Shown: positions 8,137-17,792, numbered from the stretch's first letter. The stretch is DNA of 45,084 nt from Pseudomonadota bacterium (GCA_021818425.1 JAKAEC010000008.1:1-45084), one strand, 5' to 3'. The notes: generated by a model from the sequence alone, not told the origin. Numbers and translations are program-made.

Positions 8137-10301
8137 CTGATGTGAACGAATCCCTAGCCAAATCATTCGGGCTCAACTCCGAGGAATGGGGCAAGGTCCT
8201 GGAAATCATGGGCCGTAAACCGAGTCTAACCGAACTCGGCATTTTCTCCGTTATGTGGTCTGAGCACTGCTCCTATAAATCCAGCCGCGTCTGGCTAAAG
8301 GAACTGCCCACCAAGGCTCCTTGGGTGATCCACGGTCCTGGTGAAAACGCCGGCGTGATTGATATCGGCGACGGGCTTGCCGCAATTTTTAAAATGGAGT
8401 CGCATAACCACCCCAGCTTCATCGAACCCTATCAAGGGGCAGCGACGGGTGTCGGCGGCATTTTGCGTGACGTATTCACCATGGGCGCTCGACCCATCGC
8501 GAATCTGAATGCTCTGCGCTTCGGTGATCCGTCCCTGCCCGTTACCAAGCGCGTGGTGGATGGCGTCGTGCGCGGTATTGGTGGCTACGGCAACTGCGTG
8601 GGCGTGCCAACCGTGGGTGGCGAGGTGAATTTCCACCCGGCCTATAACGGCAACCCACTAGTAAATGCGATGACCGTGGGCATAGCGCGGAAGGACAAGA
8701 TCTTCCTCTCCGCCGCGGCGGGCGTGGGCAACCCTGTGGTGTATATTGGGTCCAAAACCGGGCGCGACGGTATTCATGGCGCGACCATGGCTTCCACAGA
8801 GTTCGACGCCGCCTCGGAAGATAAGCGCCCGACCGTGCAAGTAGGTGACCCGTTCACGGAAAAACTGTTAATCGAGGCTTGCCTGGAACTGATGCAGACA
8901 GATGCCATCGTCGCTATCCAGGATATGGGTGCTGCTGGCCTCACTTCCTCCTCCGTGGAGATGGCAGGCAAGGGTGGGGTTGGCATTGAGCTGAACTTGG
9001 ATGATGTGCCGCAGCGCGAGACCGGCATGACCGCTTACGAGATGATGTTATCCGAAAGCCAGGAGCGTATGTTGCTCGTGCTCAAGCCCGAACGTTCCGA
9101 AATGGCCCGCACCATTATCGAGAAGTGGGATTTGGACTACGCCGTGATCGGCCATATCACCGATACTGGGCGAATTGTGGTGAAACATCAGGGCCAAGTG
9201 GCGGCAGACATTCCTCTGGCTCCACTCTCGGATGCGGCACCGCTTTATCGCCGCCCGATTGCTGAAACGCCGAAACCGGCGAAGCTGGCGCCGATCTCCA
9301 GCCATGCTCCGCTGGACCTGGCGCTAATGAAACTGATCGGCTCGCCGGATTTGTGCTCCCGCCGCTGGATTTTCGACCAGTATGACTCCACTGTGGGCGG
9401 GCAGACCGTGAAGCGCCCGGCCCAAGCGGACGCCGCCATCGTGCGGTTGGAAGACTCCAATCGTGCTCTGGCCGTAACCACTGACGTGACCCCGCGCTAC
9501 TGCGTGGCAGATGCCGAGATGGGTGGCGCCCAGGCCGTAGCCGAGGCATGGCGCAACATTACCGCCACGGGTGCGAAGCCCCTCGCAATTACTGACAACA
9601 TGAATTTCGGAAATCCCGAGAAGCCCGAGATCATGGGCCAGTTCGCCAGCGCCATCAAAGGCATGGCGGCCGCCTGCATAGCGCTTGATTTCCCTGTCGT
9701 CTCAGGGAACGTCTCGCTTTACAACGAAACCGAAGGGCGCCCTATCCTGCCCACACCGGCCATTGGCGCCGTGGGCGTGCTGGAGGATGCCGCCAAGGCC
9801 GTGGGGTATGGGCTAAAACCCGGCCTTTCCTTGGTTGTGGTCGGCGAGACCAAGGGCGAGCTAGGCCGCTCGCTTTACCTACGTGAGCTTCTGGGCCGTG
9901 AGGACGGCGCCCCGCCGCCGGTTGATCTGGCTGCGGAACGCCGCAATGGCGATTTCGTGCGAAACCGGATTTTGACCAAGGAGGTCGAGGCTTGCCACGA
10001 TATTTCTGACGGCGGGCTACTGGTGGCCGTGGCCGAAATGGCCCTCGCGGGTAATTGTGGGGTTGAGCTGACCGGCGTCGGCGCCGCTGAATATTGGTTT
10101 GGCGAGGACCAGGCTCGTTATATTCTGGCCGTGACAGATGCGGCCGACCTGCTGGCCGCGGCGGCCGCTGCCGGTATACCGGCGCAGCATATCGGCCGTT
10201 CCACCGACGAGAAAAAATTGACACTGCCTGATGGCCTTGCCATATCTCTGCCTCAATTGAGCGATGCCCACGAGGGGTTCTTCCCCCGCTGGTTCGCCTG
10301 A
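8133..10301 (+). CDS. purL: FGAM synthase subunit PurL (small type)
   Basis: PurL uses ATP and PurQ-derived ammonia to convert FGAR to FGAM. At 722 residues it is the small PurL that needs PurS and PurQ, not the 1300-residue fused form. Landmarks are [11 protein letters not shown] near the N-terminus, [19 protein letters not shown] with the catalytic histidine, the [19 protein letters not shown] stretch, and a second AIRS-like half with [15 protein letters not shown]-terminal [18 protein letters not shown] follows. The start overlaps purQ by four bases, and it is followed 15 bases later by bolA. Confidence 0.97.
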   Translation: MTDVNESLAKSFGLNSEEWGKVLEIMGRKPSLTELGIFSVMWSEHCSYKSSRVWLKELPTKAPWVIHGPGENAGVIDIGDGLAAIFKMESHNHPSFIEPYQGAATGVGGILRDVFTMGARPIANLNALRFGDPSLPVTKRVVDGVVRGIGGYGNCVGVPTVGGEVNFHPAYNGNPLVNAMTVGIARKDKIFLSAAAGVGNPVVYIGSKTGRDGIHGATMASTEFDAASEDKRPTVQVGDPFTEKLLIEACLELMQTDAIVAIQDMGAAGLTSSSVEMAGKGGVGIELNLDDVPQRETGMTAYEMMLSESQERMLLVLKPERSEMARTIIEKWDLDYAVIGHITDTGRIVVKHQGQVAADIPLAPLSDAAPLYRRPIAETPKPAKLAPISSHAPLDLALMKLIGSPDLCSRRWIFDQYDSTVGGQTVKRPAQADAAIVRLEDSNRALAVTTDVTPRYCVADAEMGGAQAVAEAWRNITATGAKPLAITDNMNFGNPEKPEIMGQFASAIKGMAAACIALDFPVVSGNVSLYNETEGRPILPTPAIGAVGVLEDAAKAVGYGLKPGLSLVVVGETKGELGRSLYLRELLGREDGAPPPVDLAAERRNGDFVRNRILTKEVEACHDISDGGLLVAVAEMALAGNCGVELTGVGAAEYWFGEDQARYILAVTDAADLLAAAAAAGIPAQHIGRSTDEKKLTLPDGLAISLPQLSDAHEGFFPRWFA

Positions 10302-10316
10302 GAAGGATTATAGAAC

Positions 10317-10550
10317 ATGGCCATGCCAGCGGGCGAGATCGAGGCTTTGATCAAGGCCGCATTCCCTGATGCCAAGATTCATATCGAGGATTTGGCAGGA
10401 GATAATGACCATTACGCGGCAACCGTGATATCTGAAGCATTTCGGGGAATACCCCGGGTGCGCCAGCATCAGATGGTTTACGCCGCACTTCAAGGCCGCA
10501 TGGGCGGCGAACTTCACGCCTTGGCGCTGCAAACCTCCGCGCCGGAATAA
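10317..10550 (+). CDS. BolA-family protein
   Basis: This 77-residue BolA-like protein has the class II KH-like fold pattern: [35 protein letters not shown], split across two helices and strands, then [17 protein letters not shown]. BolA proteins bind monothiol glutaredoxins through a bridging 2Fe-2S cluster and act in Fe-S or iron homeostasis. The next gene, 14 bases on, is exactly such a glutaredoxin, so the two probably form a heterocomplex. The position after purL is the usual one in Alphaproteobacteria. Confidence 0.92.
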   Translation: MAMPAGEIEALIKAAFPDAKIHIEDLAGDNDHYAATVISEAFRGIPRVRQHQMVYAALQGRMGGELHALALQTSAPE

Positions 10551-10564
10551 GGACAGTTAACCCT

Positions 10565-10900
10565 ATGGAAAACCCTACTTTCGTCGAAATTCAGAAGCAT
10601 ATCGACGGTGCGCCTGTGATGTTGTTCATGAAGGGCACACCGCTGTTCCCGCAATGCGGCTTTTCAGCACGCGTGGTGCAGATTCTAAAGCATGCTGGTG
10701 TCCCCTTCTCCTCAGTAAATGTACTCGAGGACCAAGAGATCCGCGAAGGAATCAAACAATTCTCAAACTGGCCGACCATTCCGCAGCTTTACGTCAAGGG
10801 TGAGTTTGTCGGCGGCTGCGATATCGTGACCGAAATGTATCAAAGCGGTGAGTTGCAGACTCTGCTCACTGAAAAAGGTATTAAGCAAAATGCTGCCTGA
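10565..10900 (+). CDS. grxD: Monothiol glutaredoxin, CGFS type (GrxD)
   Basis: GrxD-type proteins carry and transfer 2Fe-2S clusters, usually with BolA. The 111-residue protein shows the CGFS active site at Cys31 ([14 protein letters not shown]), [19 protein letters not shown] with the cis-proline and glutathione-binding loop, and a normal C-terminal helix. It is the last gene of the purine-bolA-grxD cluster; a 790-base gap follows. Confidence 0.96.
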   Translation: MENPTFVEIQKHIDGAPVMLFMKGTPLFPQCGFSARVVQILKHAGVPFSSVNVLEDQEIREGIKQFSNWPTIPQLYVKGEFVGGCDIVTEMYQSGELQTLLTEKGIKQNAA

Positions 10901-11692
10901 CATTTTCACGGGCTGATGATCGTATTTATAACGGTCGAACTTTTCAAACCCGGGCTCTTCCGTGCACTTGGCGCACGATCATTCTACAAATTAAGATCTT
11001 GCGCCAAAAATGCAGCTTAACAATCGTGCTCGCGAATATGCGGACGATTCCGCCGTTTGAGTAATGTATACTTACGTTTGTTCGTAGCTTTCATCTGTGA
11101 GGCATCGGCGCCTATGTCCTGACGGCTTCGTGCGCAGCTGTCAGGGGCGTTTCCAGAATTTTGCTCCACGGCCTTTCTGCTCTGCTGATAAAATGGTTAC
11201 CTCTGACCAGGAATCGAACTGAAGCGCGGCTCGGCGAAGTCATGCCGACGGTAAAGAGCCGGAGGTGCTCTCATGCCGACAACGGAATACGTAGCTTCCA
11301 CTAGGCGCAAGCCTGTTCGGACAAACACCTAATCCTAGCGACTGCAATCGGTCCATTCTAGAAGTTCAGGCTTAAAAATCAAAAGACGCTACCATACCAA
11401 GCACAGGCACTTTACAAGTGCCCACCACGTGCAAGACTTTGAAAGTGACCTGAAGGCATCACGAATCACTGACGATAGCCTCATAATATTTTACTGCTTC
11501 CATTCTACGCATTGCTTGGAGCGCGGACGCCGCACCACCTTTGCATTAAACATTGCCTAGACGCCCAGCGCGGGTCCGCAAAATAACACACCTAACAACG
11601 CAGAAAAATTACAAGACATGACTAAGGTCTGAGCGCAAACAACCTCTGGGTGTTGCCTGAGATACAAATTTTAAAATACAAATTTTTGTTGT
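10901..11692. other. 790-base gap with several inverted repeats, no convincing gene
   Basis: No frame here gives a recognisable protein; all six are broken by stops. Structures seen are: TTGGCGCA (10968-10975) with TGCGCCAA (11000-11007); an overlapping alternative pair GCACGAT (10973-10979) with ATCGTGC (11023-11029); and CCTGAC (11118-11123) with GTCAGG (11140-11145). The direct pair CATGCCGAC flanks 11250-11280. The first and second pairs share bases and exclude each other. The region may hold a small RNA, a decayed gene or element, or nothing. The right end is AT-rich and leads into the EAL gene. Confidence 0.4.
11662..11686. repeat. Two 11-base direct repeats upstream of the EAL gene
   Basis: ATACAAATTTT occurs at 11662-11672 and again at 11676-11686, a 14-base period, ending seven bases before the presumed GTG start of the EAL protein. 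It could be a regulator-binding tandem site or simple AT-rich promoter sequence. Confidence 0.3.
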
Positions 11693-12622
11693 GTGAATAT
11701 TAATATTCAACCGGCACAGTACTTCGCATGCCAACATCTCTGCGCCATGCCAAACTTAAAGCCACCTGCTGAAGCCTTGAGCATCCAACGCCCCGAGACT
11801 TCGCTTCGAACAGACCGGGAACTACAGCAACACAACTCCAGGCACAAAGTCGCGGAGCGACGGAGAATTGTCAGAAAATTGAGACAAAGTTTGGCAGCAA
11901 GTGAGTTAGTTCTGCACTTCCAACCTATAGTATCTCTGACTACCGGGCTCACCCGGGGCGCCGAATCCGTACTTCGCCTTCCTCATTCACGACGCGGTTT
12001 TATACCCGTTGGACATTTTCTGCCTCTGGCAGAGCAATCCGACGTTATAATTGATATTGGCGCATGGATGCTGCATGCGGCCTGCGGAGAGGCCATTAAA
12101 TTCCCAAAGAATTTTTCTGTTTCGTTAGCACTTTCATTACGGCACTTCCAAAGCGGGCAACTGGTTCGGCACCTACTCGAAGCCTTAAATGGCTCAGGGC
12201 TTGCACCAGAACGACTGGAGCTATTGATAACCGAAGCCACGTTACTTGATGAAAACGATGACACAAATTTTGCCCTGAAGGCTGCCCAAAGTCTTGGCGT
12301 CCGTCTAGCGCTAAATCATTTCGGCGCGAGTTATGCGTCGCTAGCACCGCTACGGCGCTTGCCTTTTGCAAATCTACGTCTGGATCGGTCGATAACGCAG
12401 AACCTAAATGGCGATCCAGCATCCGCCGCCATCCTGCATGCCGCAGTCGAGACAGGACACGCACTTGGCTGCTCAGTTCTGGCCGATGGCGTGGAATCTA
12501 CCATTCAATATGAAATGCTTCGCCAGGCGCGTGCCGACGAGGGCCAAGGTTTATTTTTTGGCAGTGCAGTTCAAAGCATAGAATTTTCTGACATGTTTGG
12601 CTTAAGGCAAGAACAAGAGTAA
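11693..12622 (+). CDS. Degenerate stand-alone EAL-domain protein
   Basis: This 309-residue protein has about 55 unremarkable N-terminal residues followed by one EAL domain and nothing else: no GGDEF, PAS or membrane segment. EAL enzymes hydrolyse cyclic di-GMP, but the catalytic set is broken here. The EAL triad reads ESV (91-93), the metal-binding Asn of the NLS motif is Ala146, DDFG is NHFG (208-211), the catalytic Lys is Arg229, and the Glu of EGVE is Asp265. Only Glu91, Glu181 (ITEA) and Gln285 remain. Phosphodiesterase activity is therefore unlikely. Such proteins, for example YdiV, can act by protein binding instead. The start is uncertain: GTG at 11693 or ATG at 11747, neither with a clear ribosome site. 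Confidence 0.85.
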   Translation: MNINIQPAQYFACQHLCAMPNLKPPAEALSIQRPETSLRTDRELQQHNSRHKVAERRRIVRKLRQSLAASELVLHFQPIVSLTTGLTRGAESVLRLPHSRRGFIPVGHFLPLAEQSDVIIDIGAWMLHAACGEAIKFPKNFSVSLALSLRHFQSGQLVRHLLEALNGSGLAPERLELLITEATLLDENDDTNFALKAAQSLGVRLALNHFGASYASLAPLRRLPFANLRLDRSITQNLNGDPASAAILHAAVETGHALGCSVLADGVESTIQYEMLRQARADEGQGLFFGSAVQSIEFSDMFGLRQEQE

Positions 12623-12640
12623 CTTATCTTTGCATGTTGA

Positions 12641-12690
12641 AACCTGACGCAGCTTTGAAGGCATTGAAAGATCAGGCATAAGCTCAGGTT
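12641..12690 (+). promoter_or_regulatory. Inverted repeat closing over the DUF3253 ribosome site
   Basis: AACCTGA (12641-12647) is the exact complement of TCAGGTT (12684-12690), which ends one base before the ATG at 12692 and contains the only AGG near that start. If paired in the transcript it would hide the ribosome-binding region. A 36-base loop makes this tentative. Confidence 0.25.
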
Positions 12691-12691
12691 C

Positions 12692-12958
12692 ATGAGCCAG
12701 TCTCCTGTCGAACAAACAATCTTGGCAATGCTTTCCGCACAAGGGGAGCAAAAGTCCATTTCCTTCATCGAAGCGGCGAAAACCTTAGCTGGCCAATCTG
12801 CAGACAAGAACTGGCGTCAGCTTTTGACACCCGCAAAACAAGCGGCGCAGCGTCTTGCCCGTGCCGGCCAAATTGAAATTTTACGCAAAGGGAAGCCCAT
12901 TGATCCCGATTTGCTGCATGGCGTCGTACGCATACGCCTGAAGCGCCGGGAGGGCTGA
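12692..12958 (+). CDS. DUF3253 family protein
   Basis: This 88-residue protein fits DUF3253. An N-terminal helix (VEQTILAMLSAQ) is followed by ISFIEAAKTLAG in place of the usual PSE[VA]AR segment. NWRQLLTPAKQAAQRLARAG then leads to a wing-like strand pair (IEILRKGKPIDPDLLHGVVRIRLKR). The fold looks like a small winged helix, but no biochemical role is established for the family. The stop codon is one base from the start of the following ABC transporter, so the two are very probably co-transcribed and coupled. A regulatory or accessory role for the transporter is possible but unproven. Confidence 0.75.
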   Translation: MSQSPVEQTILAMLSAQGEQKSISFIEAAKTLAGQSADKNWRQLLTPAKQAAQRLARAGQIEILRKGKPIDPDLLHGVVRIRLKRREG

Positions 12959-12959
12959 C

Positions 12960-14699
12960 ATGCGCCGCACAATGACGAATTTCTTCACCGGCTTCATTGA
13001 GGGCTGGAACCTAGCCAAGCCCTACTTTAAGTCTGAACAGAAATGGGTCGCCTGGGCACTTCTGGCAGCGACGGTCGCACTCAGCCTGCTATTGGTCGGT
13101 TTGAATGTGGTACTGACCTATTGGAACAATGATTTCTTCAATGCTATTCAGGCTTACGATAAAAAAATCATCTGGCCACTACTTTATAAGCCGCTGGTAC
13201 ACGTACCTGGAAAAGGACCAATGCCCGGCTTCGCAGAGCTGGTGACCATCTATATCATTATCGCAGTCTATGCGACCTATCTGACCCAGATGCTAAGCAT
13301 CAAATGGCGGCAGTGGTTGACCACCCACTACGTTGAGAACTGGCTAGCGGACCGGGCCTACTATAATATTAGCCTGAGCCATGCCCCGGGCAGCATCGTC
13401 GACAATCCGGATCAGCGTATTTCTGAGGATCTGAATGCCTTCACCACCAATACCTTATCTTTGGGTTTGGATTTTATTACCAATATAGTGACATTATTCA
13501 GTTTCGTCTTCGTTCTCTATAGTGTCTCCGGCTCCATCACTCTCTTCGGTCTTACGATCCCTGGCTATATGCTCTGGGTTGCATTACTATATTCAGTGAT
13601 TGGCACAGCGTTTACGCACTTCATTGGTCGTACGCTGGTGCCTCTCAGCTTCACCCAACAGCGGCTTGAGGCAGATTTTCGTTACCGGCTTGTCCGCGTG
13701 CGCGAAAACCCGGAAGCCATCGCCCTCTCCCACGGTGAAGCCGAGGAAAACACAGCACTCAACATGTCATTTAAATTTGTGCGCGATAATTTTTGGGCGA
13801 TTATGCGCCGGACCAAGGCGCTGAATTTTTTTACCGTTGGTTTCTCGCAAATTGCCAACATCTTTCCTCTGGTCGTGATATTACCGCGCTATCTTGCCAA
13901 GCAGATTGGCCTTGGCGGCCTGACTCAAATCCAGCTAGTGTTTGGCCAGGTGCAGGGAGCCTTCTCCTGGTTTGTAACGTCCTACCAGAGTTTGGTTTCC
14001 TGGCGAGCAACCGTTTCGCGTCTTTCCGGCTTTCGGGAAGCAATGGAAAACGCCCGCGCCATGGCGGCACAGGGCCCCGCGTTGGCCGATGGCGGCAGCG
14101 CACTGACTCTCCAAAACTTGACGCTGACGCTGCCTGACGGACGCAAATTACTAGAAAATGCCGCGCTAACATTGAGACCTGGTGAGTTGACCGTTATCTC
14201 AGGACCATCCGGCACCGGCAAATCAACGTTATTTCGTGCCCTGGCAGGAATTTGGCCTTTTGGTAGTGGCGAAATTGTCCGTCCATCAGGAAGATTGATT
14301 TTTCTTCCACAGAAACCTTATTTTCCCATAGGAACTTTGCGGCGTAACCTTGCCTATCCTTCTGCAGTTGAAAGCGTGAGTGAGGCAAAAGCGACCGAAG
14401 CGTTAGTAATCATGGGTCTTGAATATTTAATCCCGCAACTGGAAGAGAGTGCGAATTGGGGGTTGGTTCTGTCGGGAGGCGAGCAACAACGCCTAGCATT
14501 GGCACGCGCTGTGATCGCCAAACCAGACTGGTTATTCCTGGATGAGGCGACTTCCGCTCTGGATAAGGCTATGTCGGAGCGCGTGAGAGTTGCATTGCGG
14601 TCGGCTTTGCCAAACACCACGATCATAGAGATCAGCCATCATGAGAACAACGGCCGGCAAATTGAATTGGCAAATGGGATGCTTAGTTCTGCCACTTGA
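12960..14699 (+). CDS. SbmA/BacA-like ABC transporter, fused membrane and ATPase domains
   Basis: This 579-residue half-transporter belongs to the YddA/BacA-related group (ABC_membrane_2 with a C-terminal ATPase). The N-terminal half has about six membrane segments with the family stretches YWNNDFFNAIQ, WRQWLTTHYVENWLADRAYY and DNPDQRISEDL. The C-terminal half has Walker A GPSGTGKS (415-422), the signature LSGGEQ (504-509) and Walker B with its glutamate in WLFLDEATSALD (from 524). Relatives move peptides such as bleomycin and antimicrobial peptides, cobalamin or very-long-chain fatty acyl groups. The substrate here is not readable. It functions as a homodimer in the inner membrane and is coupled to the DUF3253 gene. 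Met5 is an alternative start. Confidence 0.88.
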   Translation: MRRTMTNFFTGFIEGWNLAKPYFKSEQKWVAWALLAATVALSLLLVGLNVVLTYWNNDFFNAIQAYDKKIIWPLLYKPLVHVPGKGPMPGFAELVTIYIIIAVYATYLTQMLSIKWRQWLTTHYVENWLADRAYYNISLSHAPGSIVDNPDQRISEDLNAFTTNTLSLGLDFITNIVTLFSFVFVLYSVSGSITLFGLTIPGYMLWVALLYSVIGTAFTHFIGRTLVPLSFTQQRLEADFRYRLVRVRENPEAIALSHGEAEENTALNMSFKFVRDNFWAIMRRTKALNFFTVGFSQIANIFPLVVILPRYLAKQIGLGGLTQIQLVFGQVQGAFSWFVTSYQSLVSWRATVSRLSGFREAMENARAMAAQGPALADGGSALTLQNLTLTLPDGRKLLENAALTLRPGELTVISGPSGTGKSTLFRALAGIWPFGSGEIVRPSGRLIFLPQKPYFPIGTLRRNLAYPSAVESVSEAKATEALVIMGLEYLIPQLEESANWGLVLSGGEQQRLALARAVIAKPDWLFLDEATSALDKAMSERVRVALRSALPNTTIIEISHHENNGRQIELANGMLSSAT

Positions 14700-14927
14700 T
14701 CAAGAGACGGCCTCACCTCTGCCACCTGACACAAACCGATCTGCCAGGTTACGATACGGGCACGAACGCTCTCTAGCCTACTCTCCTGCACGAGATAGGG
14801 CATAATGAATGCCGTAGATTGTAACGAAACCACCTAATTAGACAATAAGCCCTGCCCTGACTTTGTTGCTGGGCAGACCGAGAGAAGCATCTAATGCACG
14901 CCAGGCGAGCCAAGCCGAGGCTACGTC

Positions 14928-15968
14928 CTAAACAATAAACCCGCCTCCAAGAACGCGAGAGCCGCCATAGAACACCGCCGCCTGCCCTGGCGCGGCGATG
15001 GCTGGCTCGTCCAGCTCCAAAACGGCGCCCCGCCCGTCCGGATAGATGTATGAATCGTGCAGATTGTCGCGGGCACGCAGCTTTACGCCGGCCCGCAACG
15101 CACGTGGGCTAGTCAGCCAATTTACATCTCGTAATTTCACGCTCTTACTTTGCGCGCCACGTGGTCCAACGATAATGCGCCTGCTACCGGGCTCGATGGC
15201 TTTGACCACCATATGGGCAGCTTTATCCGGCAGACGCTTGGCTTGGCCAATGGTGTAACGTGCGATGCCCTGGTGGTAGCCCAGTATGCGACCATTCTCA
15301 GTGACGACCTCGCCCTGCTCCAGCGCGTCTGGCCGGAACGTCTCGACGATCTTTGCATAGCTACCGGAAGGAACAAAACAAATATCCTGGCTGTCTGGCT
15401 TCTCGGCGACGGCCAGACCCATTTCCGTCGCCAAGGCGCGAACCTCAGCCTTGGAAGCATACTCTCCCAACGGAAAGCGGCAATAATCAAGCTGTTCCTG
15501 TGTCGTGGCAAAGAGAAACCAGCTTTGGTCTCTAGCTTCGTCAATGGCCTTATGCAGTTCCACTCCAGCTTGCGTTTCGATCCGGCGGACATAATGACCC
15601 GTCGCCAGGGCATCCGCGCCCAGCCCTTGGGCCATCTCCAACAAATCGCCAAATTTCAGATGTTGGTTGCAAGCAATGCAGGGCACCGGCGTCTGCCCAT
15701 CGGCATAGGCATCCGCGAAAGCAGAGATCACGCTCTGCCTGAAACGCGCCTCACTATCAATGACATAATGGGCGATGCCTAATCGGTCCGCCACACGCTT
15801 CGCATCGTGAATATCCTGACCCGCGCAGCACGCCCCCTTACGGCCTACAGCTTCACCATGGTCATATAGCTGCAGCGTGACGCCAATCACCTCATGACCC
15901 TCGCGCGCCATTAGCCCGGCCACCACCGAGCTATCCACGCCCCCGGACATGGCCACGACGACTCTCAT
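14928..15968 (-). CDS. mnmA: tRNA-specific 2-thiouridylase MnmA
   Basis: MnmA puts sulfur on C2 of the wobble uridine (position 34) of tRNAs for Lys, Glu and Gln. The 346-residue protein has the PP-loop SGGVDSS (8-14), the catalytic pair Cys100 (in CIACNQHLKF) and Cys197 (in SQDICFVP), ATGHYVR for tRNA contact, and the C-terminal beta-barrel region. Sulfur ultimately comes from a cysteine desulfurase, and one is encoded two genes upstream. Between them is a 2Fe-2S ferredoxin whose stop is one base from this start, so all three are likely one minus-strand operon. Confidence 0.96.
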   Translation of the reverse strand: MRVVVAMSGGVDSSVVAGLMAREGHEVIGVTLQLYDHGEAVGRKGACCAGQDIHDAKRVADRLGIAHYVIDSEARFRQSVISAFADAYADGQTPVPCIACNQHLKFGDLLEMAQGLGADALATGHYVRRIETQAGVELHKAIDEARDQSWFLFATTQEQLDYCRFPLGEYASKAEVRALATEMGLAVAEKPDSQDICFVPSGSYAKIVETFRPDALEQGEVVTENGRILGYHQGIARYTIGQAKRLPDKAAHMVVKAIEPGSRRIIVGPRGAQSKSVKLRDVNWLTSPRALRAGVKLRARDNLHDSYIYPDGRGAVLELDEPAIAAPGQAAVFYGGSRVLGGGFIV

Positions 15969-15969
15969 T

Positions 15970-16299
15970 TTATCGGCTTGCGTTACGAGTGGCAGCAGGA
16001 AGCCTTACCACCAACCCATCAAGTGATTCGGAAATAACGATCTGACAACCGAGGCGGGAGGTCTTTTCCAACCCAAATGCGAGGTCCAGCATGTCTTCCT
16101 CGTCCTCCGAAGGACTCTTCAGCTTTCTGAACCACTCCTGATCAACGATCACATGGCAGGTAGAACAAGCAAGCGAGCCCTCACACGCGCCTTCAATATC
16201 AACACCGTGCTTATGTGCGACCTCCAGAACAGAAAGTCCGACCGGCGCATCAACCTCGCGCGGCGTTCCATCGCGCTCGATAAAAGTCATTTTAGGCAT
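15970..16299 (-). CDS. 2Fe-2S ferredoxin, adrenodoxin/Isc type
   Basis: This 109-residue electron carrier has the ISC-type motif Cys39-x5-Cys45-x2-Cys48 and Cys85 ([12 protein letters not shown], then GCQIV). That is the spacing of adrenodoxin-like and Isc ferredoxins, which deliver electrons for Fe-S cluster assembly. The acidic stretch [13 protein letters not shown] is the usual partner-docking helix. The start ATG at 16299 has AAGG a few bases upstream. It lies between the cysteine desulfurase and mnmA. No iscU, iscA or hscA/B is in the window. Confidence 0.93.
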   Translation of the reverse strand: MPKMTFIERDGTPREVDAPVGLSVLEVAHKHGVDIEGACEGSLACSTCHVIVDQEWFRKLKSPSEDEEDMLDLAFGLEKTSRLGCQIVISESLDGLVVRLPAATRNASR

Positions 16300-16345
16300 A
16301 GATGATCCTTGCAGTCATCCTTCGTGGTTAAGCCTATTGGGCTAC

Positions 16346-17419
16346 TCACTGCAAGGCGCGCGCCGCCATAGCGGCATAAGCGGATTGGAATGTCCGCACC
16401 ATGTGCTCATCGGTATTCCAAGGCAGAGACACCCGAATCGCTTGACCAGCAAGATCGCCCAGACCCATGGCCAGAAGCACGTGGCTAGCGGCGACCTTGC
16501 CTGAGGAGCAGGCGGCGCCAGAAGAAACACATATGCCGGCCATGTCCAGCACAATGAGTTGCGTTTCTGCTCGTACACCCGGCAATGCCAAACAAGCAGT
16601 ATTTGGAAGCCGCGGCGCGCCGGCTCCCACCACCCTAGCCCCACAAGAAACGCAAAACTCCTCAATTTCGTCACGCCAAGCCGTAATTTGATCTACGCGA
16701 TAAGCCCTGCCAAGGGCGGCAGCCAAACCGACGATCGCTGGTAGCGCGGGCGTACCGCCTCGCCGCCCCCCCTCTTGCCCCCCGCCTCTAAAAAGCGCGT
16801 TGATCTCCAGCCCAGGGCGCGTAACAAGTGCTCCCGCTCCAGTTGGGGCACCAAATTTATGTCCAGAGAGTGAAAAACTTGTGGCGCCTAAAGCAAGCCA
16901 ATCCCGATTGACGCGGCCGACGGCCTGAACCGCATCCACGTGCAAAACCGCGCCTGCATCAGCGCAAATTTTTCCGGCCATTTCAATGTCATGTAAAACG
17001 CCAGTCTCGTTGTTAGCAGCCATAAGGCAAACCAATGCGTAGGGCTGCCGCGCCAACAGGGCTTTTAGCTCTGTCATATCTGCCTGACCCGTAGCCAGCA
17101 CAGGAATCGGGGTGGCGCCAAGCGCCGCTGCTCGAATAGAATCATGTTCCGTCGCGCCGATGAGAAGTGGGCGCCCTTGCCCCAGCGCGTGAATGGCCAT
17201 GGCATTTGCTTCTGTTGCACCGCCACAGAAAATAACATCCGCAGGGCGGGCATTAACGAACCTCGCTACTCTTTCACGCGCCGCTTCCAGCAGCTTCCTC
17301 GCCCTACGCCCAGCCTGATGCACCGAAGAGGGGTTGCCGCCCATCTCCATCGCGGCAACGGCAGCATCCCATGCTTCGGGGCAAAGCGGTTCACTAGCAT
17401 TGGCATCCAGATAGATCAT
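16346..17419 (-). CDS. Cysteine desulfurase (IscS/NifS family)
   Basis: This PLP enzyme removes sulfur from cysteine to give alanine and a protein persulfide for Fe-S clusters and tRNA thiolation. The 357-residue protein keeps the substrate histidine His92 (ATEHDS), the PLP lysine Lys188 (SGHKFGAP) and the persulfide cysteine Cys304 in a mobile loop (SSGAACSSGK). The N-terminus YLDANASEP replaces the common YLDYNATTP. At 357 residues it is shorter than E. coli IscS (404) and nearer the NifS-like forms. GAGG lies upstream of the ATG. Downstream are the ferredoxin (46 bases) and mnmA, consistent with a sulfur relay. Confidence 0.94.
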   Translation of the reverse strand: MIYLDANASEPLCPEAWDAAVAAMEMGGNPSSVHQAGRRARKLLEAARERVARFVNARPADVIFCGGATEANAMAIHALGQGRPLLIGATEHDSIRAAALGATPIPVLATGQADMTELKALLARQPYALVCLMAANNETGVLHDIEMAGKICADAGAVLHVDAVQAVGRVNRDWLALGATSFSLSGHKFGAPTGAGALVTRPGLEINALFRGGGQEGGRRGGTPALPAIVGLAAALGRAYRVDQITAWRDEIEEFCVSCGARVVGAGAPRLPNTACLALPGVRAETQLIVLDMAGICVSSGAACSSGKVAASHVLLAMGLGDLAGQAIRVSLPWNTDEHMVRTFQSAYAAMAARALQ

Positions 17420-17792
17420 ACCGCCTCGAGCACAGACCTCAGCAGGCTCTTCAGGTGTGCTACCCGAATCGCTAATTCTTTCATCGACCTCTCTGTTGCC
17501 TAAAGTAACGTCGACAAGTCATGAACCAAAAAGAATATCGTAGGCAGTCGATATACCCTTTCTCTTTCTTTCTACCAACCGAATCCAAATGTCTCCAATT
17601 GGCACTATTCTGCATAAACCAAGGCTTTATCCAGACATTATCGCCGCGGACCATTACGTCTTCGTTCAAATCCACGACCACCCAACACCCATGCTAAGCC
17701 TTTAAGATATATAACAATCTCAGTAACTGAGGCCCACTATAAGGGACCCACTGCCCAAAAGCTGCAAACCTCGCATGACAGAAAGAACGTCC

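Noticed and set aside
11200-11235. tRNA-like T-loop complement (GGAATCGAAC)
   Set aside because: No acceptor, D or anticodon stem can be drawn around it on the minus strand.
17481-17681. 66-codon minus-strand frame
   Set aside because: It has no recognisable motif, ribosome site or family similarity; probably chance in a gap.
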